A stretch of DNA of 64,000 nucleotides from Pirellulimonas nuda (GTDB taxonomy: Bacteria > Planctomycetota > Planctomycetia > Pirellulales > Lacipirellulaceae). The DNA is taken from NCBI RefSeq assembly GCF_007750855.1, contig NZ_CP036291.1, forward strand, positions 124,001 to 188,000. The letters run 5' to 3'. The position numbers were made by a program, and so were the translations under genes. Under the pieces are notes generated by a model. The model was given only the letters and a program-made list of their open reading frames with translations, was not told where the DNA came from and made no database searches. This document shows positions 28,216 to 37,335 of the stretch, in pieces; the stretch's first letter is position 1, and each line of letters begins with the position of its first letter.

Positions 28216-29709
28216 GTGATTGAGCTCGAGCCCCCAACCCCCGCGAACCGCCGGCTAGCCGCCAATGTTCATCCCGCGGGGTGGACCAACACGGCGCCGG
28301 AGGGTCGGTATCACCTCGTCGTGATCGGCGCCGGCACGGCCGGGCTGGTGGCGGCGTCGGTGGCGGCGGGGCTGGGGGCCCGGGTGGCGCTGGTCGAGCG
28401 CCGGCTGATGGGGGGCGATTGCCTGAACGTGGGCTGCGTCCCTTCAAAAGGGCTGATCGCGGCGGCCCGCGCCGCCGCGGCAGGAGCGTCGGTCGAGTTC
28501 TCGGCCGCGATGGAGCGCATGCGCGAGGTCCGTGCAGACATCAGCGTGAACGACTCTGCCCAGCGGTTCCGGGAGAAGGGGGTCGACGTCTACTTCGGCG
28601 ACGCCCGCTTTGTCGATCGCCAAACGATCGCCGTCGACGACTGCCGCTTGAGGTTCCGGCGGGCGATTATCGCTACCGGCGCGCGGGCCATGGCGCCCCC
28701 GATCCCTGGGCTCGACTCGGCCCGTTACCTCACCAACGAGTCGGTCTTCTCGCTCACCGAGCTGCCGGCTTCGCTTGGCGTGATCGGCGCCGGGCCGATC
28801 GGGTGCGAGCTGGCCCAGGCGTTCGCGCGGCTCGGCAGCCGGGTTCATCTAATCTCGGACTCCGCAGACGCCGGGGGCCCGACCCTGCTGCCGCGCGAAG
28901 ACCCCGAGGCCGCGGCGATCGTCCGCGAAGCGCTACGGCGCGACGGCGTGAGCCTGCACTCCCACGGCAAGCAAGTGCGGGTCGCCCGAGACGGAGAACA
29001 GACCCGCGTTGAGTGCGACGCCTCGCCGGACTACCCGATCGTGGTCGAGAAGCTGTTGGTGGCCGCGGGGCGGGCGCCCAACGTCGAGGGGATGGGGCTC
29101 GAAGACGTCGGCATCGAGTTCGACCCCAAGCAGGGCGTGAAGGTCGACGACCGGCTCCGCACCACCAACGCCCGCGTCTTCGCCGCCGGCGACGTCTGCT
29201 CCGAGTACAAGTTCACCCACGCGGCCGACTTCCAGGCCCGGCTCGCGGTGCGCAACGCGTTGATGCCCTGGCCGCTCAACCGCGGCAAGGCCAGCGGGTT
29301 AGTAATCCCCTGGTGCACGTACACGACGCCCGAGCTGGCGCACGTCGGGCTCACCCAGCGCGGCGCCGCCAAGCAGAACACCCAGCTCCGCACCTTCCGC
29401 CAAGAGCTCGCCGAAGTCGATCGATCTCTGCTCGCCGGCGAGACCGAGGGGTTCGTCAAGATCCACCTCCATGCCAAGCACGACCGCATCCTCGGCGCAA
29501 CGATCGTCGCCCCGCACGCCGGCGAGCTCATTGGCGAGCTCTCGCTCGCCATGACGCACGGGCTGGGGCTGGGGAAGATCGCCACCGCGATCCACCCCTA
29601 CCCAACGGTCGCAGAAGCCATCCGCAAGTGCGGCGACGCCTACAACCGCACCCGCCTAACGCCAACGGTCAAACGGGTGCTCGATGCGTGGTTGCGTTTG
29701 ACCCGCTAG
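28216..29709 (+). CDS. FAD-dependent pyridine nucleotide-disulfide oxidoreductase (mercuric-reductase-like)
   Basis: The 497-residue flavoprotein has the FAD-binding VVIGAGTAGLVAAS, the redox-active disulfide GGDCLNVGCVPSKG, an NAD(P) site GVIGAGPIGCELAQAF, the FAD site VFAAGDVCSEYKFT and the C-terminal AIHPYPTVAEAIRK with the catalytic His. It lacks an N-terminal heavy-metal domain and the C-terminal CC pair of MerA. An E3 role for pyruvate dehydrogenase cannot be excluded, but the TVP38 neighbour argues for a separate membrane-linked function. GTG at 28216 is preferred to the TTG at 28198. Confidence 0.85.
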   Translation: MIELEPPTPANRRLAANVHPAGWTNTAPEGRYHLVVIGAGTAGLVAASVAAGLGARVALVERRLMGGDCLNVGCVPSKGLIAAARAAAAGASVEFSAAMERMREVRADISVNDSAQRFREKGVDVYFGDARFVDRQTIAVDDCRLRFRRAIIATGARAMAPPIPGLDSARYLTNESVFSLTELPASLGVIGAGPIGCELAQAFARLGSRVHLISDSADAGGPTLLPREDPEAAAIVREALRRDGVSLHSHGKQVRVARDGEQTRVECDASPDYPIVVEKLLVAAGRAPNVEGMGLEDVGIEFDPKQGVKVDDRLRTTNARVFAAGDVCSEYKFTHAADFQARLAVRNALMPWPLNRGKASGLVIPWCTYTTPELAHVGLTQRGAAKQNTQLRTFRQELAEVDRSLLAGETEGFVKIHLHAKHDRILGATIVAPHAGELIGELSLAMTHGLGLGKIATAIHPYPTVAEAIRKCGDAYNRTRLTPTVKRVLDAWLRLTR

Positions 29710-29836
29710 GCTTGGAGAGGATAGAGGATAGAGGATAGAAAAGTTTGATCGCCTTCCGTCCGTCCCTATCATCTAACCTCTATCATCTATCATCTATCAT
29801 CTCACTGAACCACTCCCGTCCGTCCAGAGCACCGCC

Positions 29837-31477
29837 ATGAAGGCATCCGATTTGTTGGTCCGCTGCCTCGAAGCCGAGGGGGTAGAGCACATCTTCGGGG
29901 TTCCCGGGGAAGAGAACCTCGACTTCCTCGATTCGCTATCCCGCTCGTCGATCCGCTTGATCCTCACCCGCCACGAGCAGGCGGCCGGGTTTATGGCCGC
30001 TACTTACGGCCGGCTCACCGGCAAGCCGGGCGTGTGCCTTAGCACGCTGGGGCCGGGGGCCACCAACCTGGTGACCGCGGGCGCGTACGCGCAGTTGGGC
30101 GCGATGCCGATGCTGATGATCACCGGGCAGAAGCCCATCAAGACCAGCAAGCAGGGACATTTTCAGATCATCGACACCTGCGACATGATGCAGCCCATCA
30201 CCAAGTACACCCGGCAGATCGTCTCGGCAGACAATATCCCCTCGCGTGTGCGGGAGGCGTTCCGGCTGGCCGAGCAGGAACGCCCCGGCGCGGTGCATCT
30301 AGAGCTTCCCGAAGACATCGCCGGGGAAGCGACGGAGGGCCAACCGATGCCCGCCAGCCGCGTCCGCCGCCCGGTAGCCGAGGAGAAGTCCATCCGCTTC
30401 GCGGTAGAGATGATCGAGTCGGCCAAACGGCCGCTCATCTTGATCGGCGCCGCGGCAAACCGGAAGCTCACCTGCCGGATGCTGCGGCGGCTGATCGACT
30501 CGACCGGCATCCCGTTCTTCAGCACGCAGATGGGCAAGGGCGTCGCCGACGAGGCGCACCCGCTCTGCCTGGGTTGTGCCGCCCTCAGCTCGGGCGACTT
30601 CTTGCACCAAGCAGTGGCGGCCGCCGACGTGATCGTGAACATCGGGCACGACGTGGTTGAGAAGCCGCCGTTCTTCATGCTGCCCGGCGGCGTGAAGGTG
30701 ATCCACGTCAACTTCACCACCGCGGAGGTCGACCCCGTTTACTTCCCGCAGGTCGAGGTGGTGGGCGACATCGCCAACAGCGTCTGGCAGCTCGCGAACC
30801 ACATCCGCCCGTCGGACGATTGGGACTTCGCACGGTTCCACGAGGTACGCAGCGCGTTCCTCGAGCACAAGGCGCGAGACATCGACGACCCGCGGTTCCC
30901 CATCTGCCCGCAGCGGCTGGTGGCCGATGTCGGGCGCGCGATGCCCGACGACGGCATCCTGGCGCTGGACAACGGCATCTACAAGATCTGGTTCGCCCGC
31001 AACTACGAGGCCCACCAGCCCAACACCGTGCTGCTGGACAACGCCCTGGCGAGCATGGGCGCCGGGCTCCCCTCCGCGATGGCCGCTCGGCTGGTGAACC
31101 CCAAGCGGGCCGTGATGGCCATCTGCGGTGACGGCGGCTTCATGATGAACGCTCAAGACCTAGAGACCGCCGTCCGGCTCGACCAAAACCTAGTGGTGCT
31201 GATCCTCAACGACCACGGCTACGGCATGATCAAGTGGAAGCAAGAACACATGGGGTTCGCCGACTTCGGGCTGGACTTCACGAATCCCGACTTCGTCAAG
31301 TTCGCCGAGGCGCACGGCGCCCGCGGCCATCGCGTGGAGTCGACCGACGCACTGCTTCCCTTGCTGCAAGAATGCCTGTCGACCGGTGGCGTCGACATCA
31401 TCGACATTCCGGTCGACTACACGGACAATCAAACGGTGCTGAACGAAGAGATCCCGCGGCTCAGCGCGGCCCTCTGA
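29837..31477 (+). CDS. Acetolactate synthase-type ThDP enzyme, large subunit
   Basis: A 546-residue ThDP-dependent enzyme with GVPGEENLDFLDSL at the N-terminus, the cofactor-activating Glu in TRHEQAAGFMAATYGR, and the Mg-ThDP motif ICGDGGFMMNAQDLETAVR...LNDHGYGMIKWK. This pattern fits catabolic acetolactate synthase (AlsS-like), which makes acetolactate from two pyruvates. No regulatory small-subunit gene adjoins. The noncoding gap before it (29711-29836) contains AGGATAG repeats facing CTATCAT repeats. Confidence 0.85.
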   Translation: MKASDLLVRCLEAEGVEHIFGVPGEENLDFLDSLSRSSIRLILTRHEQAAGFMAATYGRLTGKPGVCLSTLGPGATNLVTAGAYAQLGAMPMLMITGQKPIKTSKQGHFQIIDTCDMMQPITKYTRQIVSADNIPSRVREAFRLAEQERPGAVHLELPEDIAGEATEGQPMPASRVRRPVAEEKSIRFAVEMIESAKRPLILIGAAANRKLTCRMLRRLIDSTGIPFFSTQMGKGVADEAHPLCLGCAALSSGDFLHQAVAAADVIVNIGHDVVEKPPFFMLPGGVKVIHVNFTTAEVDPVYFPQVEVVGDIANSVWQLANHIRPSDDWDFARFHEVRSAFLEHKARDIDDPRFPICPQRLVADVGRAMPDDGILALDNGIYKIWFARNYEAHQPNTVLLDNALASMGAGLPSAMAARLVNPKRAVMAICGDGGFMMNAQDLETAVRLDQNLVVLILNDHGYGMIKWKQEHMGFADFGLDFTNPDFVKFAEAHGARGHRVESTDALLPLLQECLSTGGVDIIDIPVDYTDNQTVLNEEIPRLSAAL

Positions 31478-31658
31478 TAGAAGGCAATCGCCAAGACGCC
31501 ACGAAAAAAGACCAGACGGAATACGGGGATTGGTAGGATAAGCGATCGACTGTTGGCAGCTTCATGTCTATCGCACCGCATCCCGTTTATCCTGCCAATC
31601 CAGTAATCCGGTCCCTTCTTCCGTCCGTCGTGGCGTCCTTGGCGACTTGGCGGTTCAC

Positions 31659-31703
31659 TTGACCTCGGGCCGTTTGCTGGCGTACAGTTAAGTTGTACAA
31701 CTT
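31659..31703 (+). promoter_or_regulatory. Promoter and palindromic operator of the Phd/YoeB operon
   Basis: A likely -35 TTGACC (31659-31664) is spaced 18 bases from TACAGT (31683-31688). Directly downstream is a perfect 14-bp palindrome AAGTTGTACAACTT at 31690-31703 with a TGTACA core. YefM-YoeB operators are known to use a TGTACA core, so autorepression is expected. A GAGGG ribosome-binding site (31708-31712) precedes the GTG start at 31719. Confidence 0.65.
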
Positions 31704-31718
31704 CACCGAGGGCATCCA

Positions 31719-32003
31719 GTGGCCATCCAGACAAGCTACTCGCGGGCGAGATCGCAATTCGCTTCGCTTTTGGACGCGGTAACGGAAGATCACGAGGTCG
31801 TCATCGTCAGCCGGCGTGGCAAAGAGGACATAGCAATGATCTCTGCGGCGGAACTTAGCGGGCTGGTTGAGACCGCGCACCTGCTCCGATCGCAAAAGAA
31901 CGCTAAGAGGCTGCTAGCGGCGCTCGGACGTGCAGAATCGAAGGGGGGCAAGCCCGTCGCCATCGACCGCTTGCGGCGAGAACTGAACCTCCAAGCCGAG
32001 TGA
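31719..32003 (+). CDS. Phd/YefM-family antitoxin
   Basis: A 94-residue antitoxin. The N-terminal half (IQTSYSRARSQFASLLDAVTEDHEVVIVSRRGKEDIAMIS) is a Phd/YefM DNA-binding dimer fold. The C-terminal tail probably wraps and blocks the YoeB-like toxin encoded 3 bases downstream. It starts with GTG, preceded by a good ribosome-binding site and a palindromic operator, so the pair is likely autorepressed. Confidence 0.9.
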   Translation: MAIQTSYSRARSQFASLLDAVTEDHEVVIVSRRGKEDIAMISAAELSGLVETAHLLRSQKNAKRLLAALGRAESKGGKPVAIDRLRRELNLQAE

Positions 32004-32006
32004 TGC

Positions 32007-32282
32007 GTGGCCAAGAAGCAACCAGCCCGCATCGCGGTGTTTCAGGACGAGTTTCGTGAAGACCTCCTCTGGTGGGTTAAACAGAACCGCAAGACGGCGC
32101 TGCGATTGCTGGACCTAGTCGAGGCGGTCATGCGGGATCCATTCGCCGGCGTCGGCAAGCCTGAACCGCTCAAGCACCTCGCGCCCGGCGTCTGGTCGCG
32201 CCGCCTCACCCAAGAGCACCGGCTTGTGTATCTGGTGCGAGACGCGAGGGTTGACTTCTTGCAGGCTCGATACCACTACTGA
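32007..32282 (+). CDS. YoeB/Txe-family toxin (mRNA interferase)
   Basis: A 91-residue RelE-fold toxin. FQDEFREDLLWWVKQNRKTALRLLDLVEAV, PFAGVGKPEPLKHL and WSRRLTQEHRLVYLV with a C-terminal QARYHY match the YoeB/Txe family, including the catalytic Glu and the terminal His/Tyr. Such toxins cut mRNA at the ribosomal A site. GTG start, 3 bases after the antitoxin stop. Confidence 0.92.
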   Translation: MAKKQPARIAVFQDEFREDLLWWVKQNRKTALRLLDLVEAVMRDPFAGVGKPEPLKHLAPGVWSRRLTQEHRLVYLVRDARVDFLQARYHY

Positions 32283-32348
32283 GCGAAGACGCCCGTCGTT
32301 TGGGCGGGGCAAGATAGTCGGCCTCACCACCGAGGCCACGGAGCACGT

Positions 32349-32861
32349 ATGAGAGAAGCAAGGCTTAACCCATACGAATCGCCGCGCCATCAAAACGGTC
32401 AACGCGCTGATGGTTCAATGGACATTGATGCCGGCATGCCCCCAAGCATCATCGGGGCGATTGTCGTGCTCGGCGTTCAGGCTTTCGGTTTTCTTGTCAC
32501 GGCGGGCATAGCGAAGTCCAAGGACGATGGCGAGTGGGTCTGGAATCTACCGCCTCTGATGCTACTGGTCATCGCTGCGGTCGGGCTTAGCTGGCGGATG
32601 CGTTTTGGTTGGCGGATCGCCGTGTCAGTCAGCCTGGTAGGTGGATTACTCGCAAGTTGCTTTTGGTGCCTTTTCATCTTTACAGCGTTCATATTTGAAT
32701 GCGGTATCGTCGACACTTGGCGGCACGGCGCCAAGTCAGACTTGATTGCCCTGATCACAGTGTTAACGTTAAGTGTGCTAGGTCCTGGTTCCTTCTGGCT
32801 GGTCTGTTGGCTCTTAACGAGGCCATCGGCACGCGTCTTCTTTGATTGGCGTGCTTCTTGA
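32349..32861 (+). CDS. NPYESP-motif membrane protein of unknown function
   Basis: A 170-residue protein with the N-terminal motif LNPYESPRHQN, typical of many planctomycete membrane proteins, followed by four hydrophobic segments (IIGAIVVLGVQAFGFLV, LPPLMLLVIAAVGLSW, LLASCFWCLFIFTAFIF, LIALITVLTLSVLG). No catalytic motif is seen. It lies between the toxin-antitoxin pair and an aldehyde dehydrogenase, on the same strand, without obvious linkage. Confidence 0.7.
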   Translation: MREARLNPYESPRHQNGQRADGSMDIDAGMPPSIIGAIVVLGVQAFGFLVTAGIAKSKDDGEWVWNLPPLMLLVIAAVGLSWRMRFGWRIAVSVSLVGGLLASCFWCLFIFTAFIFECGIVDTWRHGAKSDLIALITVLTLSVLGPGSFWLVCWLLTRPSARVFFDWRAS

Positions 32862-32920
32862 TGCCGTTCTAACCCGAAGAAGTGCGTGCGTCTCCGGTGC
32901 AATGCTAAGCGGATACTCAG

Positions 32921-34348
32921 ATGCTCAACAAAACTTTCCCCTTCTACCTCGCCAACAAGCCCGAGTCGCCCAACGCCGACCTCGAGGTGACCGACAAATA
33001 CACCGGCGAGGTCGCTACGCGTGTCGCGATGGCCTCCGCTAGCGACATCGACCGTGGGATCAGCGCCGCGGTCGAGGCGGCGCCGGCTATGGCGGCGATG
33101 CCGCCGTTCGAGCGGCAGACGGTGCTCGACCACTGCGTGGCTCGGTTCCGTGAGCGGTTCGACGAGCTGGCGATGGCGCTCTGCATCGAGGCGGGCAAAC
33201 CGATCAAGGACTCGCGCGGCGAGGTCACCCGGCTGATCGACACCTTCCGCGTGGCGGCCGAGGAGTCGGTCCGCATCGACGGCGAGCTGCTGAACCTCGA
33301 GATCTCGCCCCGGGCCCGCGGCTACCGCGGCATGGTCAAGCACGTGCCCATCGGGCCCTGCTCGTTCATCTCGCCGTTCAATTTCCCGCTCAACCTAGCG
33401 GCGCACAAAGTGGCGCCGGCGTTGGCCGCGGGGTGCCCGTTTGTGCTCAAGCCGGCCAGCCGGACGCCGATCGGGGCGCTGATGATCGGCGAGGTGCTGG
33501 CCGAGACCGACCTGCCGGCCGGCGCGTTCAGCATCCTCCCCTGCCACCGCGACGGCGCCGACCTGTTCACCACGGACGAGCGCCTCAAGCTGCTCTCGTT
33601 CACGGGCTCCCCCGAGGTGGGCTGGGCCCTCAAGGCCAAGGCGGGCAAGAAGCCGGTTATCCTGGAGCTCGGCGGAAACGCGGCCTGCATTGTAGACGCC
33701 GACACAGATATTGCCGACGCGGTCGATCGCCTCGTGATCGGCGCCTTCTACCAGTCGGGGCAGAGCTGCATCGGCGTGCAGCGGATCCTCATCCATGAAA
33801 GCATCTACGACGAGCTTCGCGACCGGCTCGTTGAGAAGACCAAGACCCTGGTCGCCGGTGACCCGAAGAACGAAGACACCTTCATCGGCCCGATGATCAG
33901 CGAGGGCGAGGCCGAGCGGCTGCACGATTGGATCAACGAAGCCAAGCAGGCCGGCGCCACAGTGCTGTGCGGCGGCGGCCGCGAGGGCGCCATGCTTGAA
34001 GCCACCCTGCTGGAAGACGTGCCGCGGGACCTCAAGGTCTGCACCGAGGAGGCGTTCGGACCGGTCGCGGTGCTGAGCCGGTTCAGCGATTTCGGCGAGG
34101 CCCTTAAGCAGACCAACGACAGCAAGTTCGGCCTGCAAGCAGGCGTCTTCACCCGCGACTGGTACAAGATCCAGCAGGCCTGGGACACGCTAGAGGTCGG
34201 CGGCGTGGTGATCGGCGACGTGCCAAGCTGGCGCGTCGACAACATGCCGTACGGCGGCGTCAAAGACAGCGGCCTGGGCCGCGAAGGGATCCGTTACGCC
34301 ATCCACGACATGACCGAACCCCGGCTGTTGGTAATCCGCACGCCGTGA
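32921..34348 (+). CDS. NAD(P)-dependent aldehyde dehydrogenase
   Basis: A 475-residue aldehyde dehydrogenase that oxidises an aldehyde to the acid. The catalytic Glu is in VILELGGNAAC and the catalytic Cys in FYQSGQSCIGVQR. The cofactor-binding ISPFNFPLNLAAHKVAPALAAG and the C-terminal NMPYGGVKDSGLGREGIRYA are present. The natural substrate cannot be told from sequence; the acetolactate synthase upstream and gdhA downstream suggest central carbon or amino-acid metabolism. Confidence 0.92.
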   Translation: MLNKTFPFYLANKPESPNADLEVTDKYTGEVATRVAMASASDIDRGISAAVEAAPAMAAMPPFERQTVLDHCVARFRERFDELAMALCIEAGKPIKDSRGEVTRLIDTFRVAAEESVRIDGELLNLEISPRARGYRGMVKHVPIGPCSFISPFNFPLNLAAHKVAPALAAGCPFVLKPASRTPIGALMIGEVLAETDLPAGAFSILPCHRDGADLFTTDERLKLLSFTGSPEVGWALKAKAGKKPVILELGGNAACIVDADTDIADAVDRLVIGAFYQSGQSCIGVQRILIHESIYDELRDRLVEKTKTLVAGDPKNEDTFIGPMISEGEAERLHDWINEAKQAGATVLCGGGREGAMLEATLLEDVPRDLKVCTEEAFGPVAVLSRFSDFGEALKQTNDSKFGLQAGVFTRDWYKIQQAWDTLEVGGVVIGDVPSWRVDNMPYGGVKDSGLGREGIRYAIHDMTEPRLLVIRTP

Positions 34349-34369
34349 CGACAGACGCAAGAGCTAACC

Positions 34370-34505
34370 ACGAAGGACACGAAGGAACACGAAGAAGCAG
34401 GGCGGAGGTTGGCGAACGTTACCCTTCTATCGCTCTCGTCTTTTTCCTTCGTGCGTCTTTGTGCCCTTTGTGGTAAATATTTCCTTGGCGCCCTTGGCGG
34501 TTCAC
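34370..34505. repeat. Intergenic inverted repeat (CCACGAAGGACACGAAGG word)
   Basis: The left arm AACCACGAAGGACACGAAGG starts near 34366. It faces CTTCGTGCGTCTTTGTGCCC and TTTGTGGTAAA near 34448-34477. It fills the gap between the aldehyde dehydrogenase and gdhA genes. Confidence 0.55.
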
Positions 34506-34526
34506 CTTTTGTAGCAGGAATACAAG

Positions 34527-35882
34527 ATGTTCTTCGAGCACTGCCAAGAGGCCGACGACTTCCTCGCCGGCCTCGAACGCCGCAACGAGGGTGAGCCGGA
34601 GTTCCTGCAGGCGGTGGAGGAGTTCGTGCGGACGGTGATGCCGTTCGTGCTGGACCATCAGAAGTACATCGACGCCCAGATCCTCGAGCGGATGACCGAG
34701 GCGGACCGGATCATCATCTTCCGCGTCACCTGGGAAGACGACCTCGGGCAGATCCGCGCCAACCGTGCGTGGCGGGTGCAGTTCAACAACTCCATCGGGC
34801 CGTACAAGGGGGGGCTGCGGTTCCACCCGTCGGTGAACCTCAGCATCCTCAAGTTCTTGGGGTTCGAGCAGACGTTCAAGAACAGCCTAACGGGGCTCCC
34901 CATGGGGGGCGCGAAGGGGGGCTCGAACTTTAACCCCAAGGGCAAGAGCGACCGCGAGGTGATGCGCTTCTGCCAGAGCATGATGATCGAGCTCCACCGC
35001 CACATCGGCGAAGACACCGACGTGCCCGCCGGCGACATCGGCGTCGGCGGACGCGAGATCGGCTACCTGTTCGGCCAGTACAAGCGGCTGGAGAACCGCG
35101 TCACCGGCATCCTCACCGGCAAGGGGCTCTCGTTCGGCGGCAGCAAGGTCCGCACCGAGGCGACCGGCTTCGGCAGCGTCTACTTCTGCGAGAACATGCT
35201 GGGCCACCGCGGCGACTCGCTACGCGGCAAGACCTGCCTGGTGAGCGGCTCGGGGAACGTCGCCCTCTACACCGTCGACAAGCTCCACACGCTCGGCGCC
35301 AAGGCCGTGACGCTAAGCGACTCCGACGGCTTCATCCACGACCCCGCCGGGATCGACCAAGACAAGCTCCGCTTCCTCAAGGACCTAAAAGAGGTCCGCC
35401 GCGGCCGCATCAGCGAGTACGCCGAACGCTTCAAGGGGGTCACGTTCCACAAGGACCAAACCCCCTGGGGGGTGCCCGCCGACGCCGCGTTCCCCAGCGC
35501 CACGCAGAACGAGATTTCTGCCAAAGACGCCGAGACGATGATCGAGAACGGCGTGCAGGCCGTGTGCGAGGGCGCCAACATGCCTACCGAACTCGCAGGC
35601 ATCCACCAGTTCCTGCAAGCGGGCGTGCTGTTCGGGCCCGCCAAGGCCGCCAACGCCGGCGGCGTCGCGGTGAGCGGGCTCGAACAAAGCCAGAACGCCC
35701 TACGCCTCTCCTGGAGCCACCAAGAGGTCGAGGCCCGCCTGCAGGGCATCATGCACGACATCCACGCCAAGTGCGTCGAGTACGGCGAGAACCCAGACGG
35801 CACGGTCAACTACGTCAAAGGCGCCAACCTCGGCGGCTTTGTGAAGGTCGCCGACGCAATGCTCGCCTACGGGGCGGTTTAG
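34527..35882 (+). CDS. gdhA: NADP-type glutamate dehydrogenase
   Basis: A 451-residue hexameric-type glutamate dehydrogenase that makes glutamate from 2-oxoglutarate and ammonia. The substrate lysines are in PYKGGLRFHPSVN and GLPMGGAKGGSNFNP, with catalytic DVPAGDIGVGGREIGYL. A Rossmann nucleotide site is at CLVSGSGNVALYTVDKL. Length and motifs fit the biosynthetic NADP enzyme. It ends in a convergent gap with CAGTTGT tandem words (35883-35905). Confidence 0.95.
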   Translation: MFFEHCQEADDFLAGLERRNEGEPEFLQAVEEFVRTVMPFVLDHQKYIDAQILERMTEADRIIIFRVTWEDDLGQIRANRAWRVQFNNSIGPYKGGLRFHPSVNLSILKFLGFEQTFKNSLTGLPMGGAKGGSNFNPKGKSDREVMRFCQSMMIELHRHIGEDTDVPAGDIGVGGREIGYLFGQYKRLENRVTGILTGKGLSFGGSKVRTEATGFGSVYFCENMLGHRGDSLRGKTCLVSGSGNVALYTVDKLHTLGAKAVTLSDSDGFIHDPAGIDQDKLRFLKDLKEVRRGRISEYAERFKGVTFHKDQTPWGVPADAAFPSATQNEISAKDAETMIENGVQAVCEGANMPTELAGIHQFLQAGVLFGPAKAANAGGVAVSGLEQSQNALRLSWSHQEVEARLQGIMHDIHAKCVEYGENPDGTVNYVKGANLGGFVKVADAMLAYGAV

Positions 35883-35955
35883 TCAGTTGTCAGTTGTCAG
35901 TTGCCATCCGCTTGCGCGTCCGTCCAACCGGCTACTGACCACTGACTACTGGCGA

Positions 35956-36312
35956 CTACCGAACAATCACCACCGTCGTGCCAAACCCAGACCCACGCCA
36001 CATCGGCGTTTGCCAGCCGCGGTTGCTGGAGCCGGTAAACGGCGTGGGGCTAGCCGCCGGGCGGGCGACGCTCAGGCCGTACCACTCCAGCGACGCCATC
36101 CGCGCCATCCGCTCGGCCGCCCGCTGCTGGCTCTTGGCCTGCATGATCTGCCGCGGCGTCGGGTCGGCCCGGTAGCCGTACTGGTAGCTGTCGTTGCGGG
36201 CCGCCTCGGCCTCGGGTTGGCGGACGTCGAAGTCAACGATCCCCTGCCCAGAAGCGGCGCCGGTGAAGCAAATGGCGGCCAGCGTGAGTGCGGCGCAATA
36301 GTAAGTTTTCAT
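35956..36312 (-). CDS. Small exported protein of unknown function
   Basis: A 118-residue protein with a signal peptide (KTYYCAALTLAAICFTGAASG). The mature part is rich in Arg, Gln, Ala and Gly with a terminal beta-type segment (GFGTTVVIVR) and no known domain. The ATG at 36312 is chosen for the signal peptide. The 318-base gap to the next gene on the right (36313-36630) holds another imperfect CCACGAAAAGG/CCTTGTGG palindrome and no gene. Confidence 0.6.
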   Translation of the reverse strand: MKTYYCAALTLAAICFTGAASGQGIVDFDVRQPEAEAARNDSYQYGYRADPTPRQIMQAKSQQRAAERMARMASLEWYGLSVARPAASPTPFTGSSNRGWQTPMWRGSGFGTTVVIVR

Positions 36313-36630
36313 CGTCGGCCCCCTGACAAAGTTTGCGGTTTGCGGCCTCGCTGCAACCAAGGCCCGCAGGTCAGGATTCGGCCGTCACGACCGGCAGACC
36401 TAAGCCACACCGGCTCAGTCGCCACGGGCCCCGCAGGTTGCCCCGTTTTACAGCCGTGGGGGATAGCCACGAAAAGGCGCGAAGAAGCACAAAGACTCTT
36501 GGGCTACGAACAACATCGATGCTGGCATCAACGCCCCGGAGACGCTGCAAACCCCGCGGATCTCATCTCCGAGCCCAGCAGCGACCTTCTTGCCTCCTTG
36601 TGCCTCCTTGTGGCCGCCCGTCGTCCACCT

Positions 36631-36933
36631 TCAAGCGGCCATCCGCCGCGGCGACGCCGGCTGACGCGTTGCTAGCACCTGGCTGGCGAGCAACTGGGTG
36701 GCTAACGCCACCACCCGCAGCCGCAGGTCTTGCCGCTGATCGGCGCCGGCGCGGGGGGCGGCCCGCCGCACCAGGGGCGCCGCCAGGGCGTTCAGGTAGC
36801 CCCGCTGATGGCTCGCCGAGCCCGCCAGGCCCCCGGCGCCCGCCGCCAACGATTGGGCCGCCAGCGAGCGGGCCAGGCGTTCGACCAGCAACGGGTCGAC
36901 CTCGGGCGTTCGCCGCCAAAATTTCCATGTCAT
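36631..36933 (-). CDS. Hypothetical protein, 100 aa
   Basis: A basic helical protein starting MTWKFWRRTPEVDPLLVERLARSL, without a membrane span or known domain. A GGAGG ribosome-binding site (complement of 36941-36945) stands in front of the ATG at 36933, which decides the start over the longer frame. The gap to tRNA-Cys (36934-37263) has GCCGGTCGGCG/CGACCGGC palindromic words and no gene. Confidence 0.5.
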   Translation of the reverse strand: MTWKFWRRTPEVDPLLVERLARSLAAQSLAAGAGGLAGSASHQRGYLNALAAPLVRRAAPRAGADQRQDLRLRVVALATQLLASQVLATRQPASPRRMAA

Positions 36934-37263
36934 GTTTGTTTCCTCCCTGCGGGTCGCCCCTGCCTGGTGCGTCCGTGCATGGCTGGCATCGTACACCCGA
37001 AGCCGGCTTCTCCAGCCATATCTGCCGGCGGGCGCAGGCTTGACGCCCCCCGCACGGCGCTGCCGGTCGGCGTCGGCCAGGGCTGCCCGACCGGCAGAGC
37101 TTGACCATCCCCCGCCGATTGCATAGTTTTTTGTGGAGCGTGAGGGCCCGGTTGGTCGAATCCATTGCAGCGGCGGTAAGGGTCGCAGCGGTCACAACGA
37201 CCCACCCCCCCGCCGATTTTTTGAACAGCGTTGCGTGAGTTCGTCGTTGCTTGAGTACGTTTA

Positions 37264-37335
37264 GGCGCCGTAGCCAAGAGGCTAAGGCATCGGATTGCAA
37301 ATCCGACATCCCCGGTTCGAATCCGGGCGGCGCCT
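37264..37335 (+). tRNA. tRNA-Cys (anticodon GCA)
   Basis: The 72-nt cloverleaf folds with acceptor stem GGCGCCG/CGGCGCC, a D arm, the anticodon stem TCGGA/TCCGA with loop TTGCAAA (anticodon GCA) and a T arm CCCGG-TTCGAAT-CCGGG. CCA is not encoded. Bases 37291-37335 belong to the 47-bp att repeat, so the 3' part of this tRNA is supplied by the integrated element. Confidence 0.96.

Noticed and set aside
28216..29709. Assignment as the E3 subunit of pyruvate dehydrogenase or as MerA
   Set aside because: It is far from aceEF, beside a TVP38 gene, and lacks the MerA-specific C-terminal cysteines. A general flavin disulfide reductase name is safer.
36563..37309. 248-codon minus-strand frame through the tRNA-Cys region
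   Set aside because: It crosses the tRNA antisense and overlaps the better supported 100-aa gene; composition is not protein-like.
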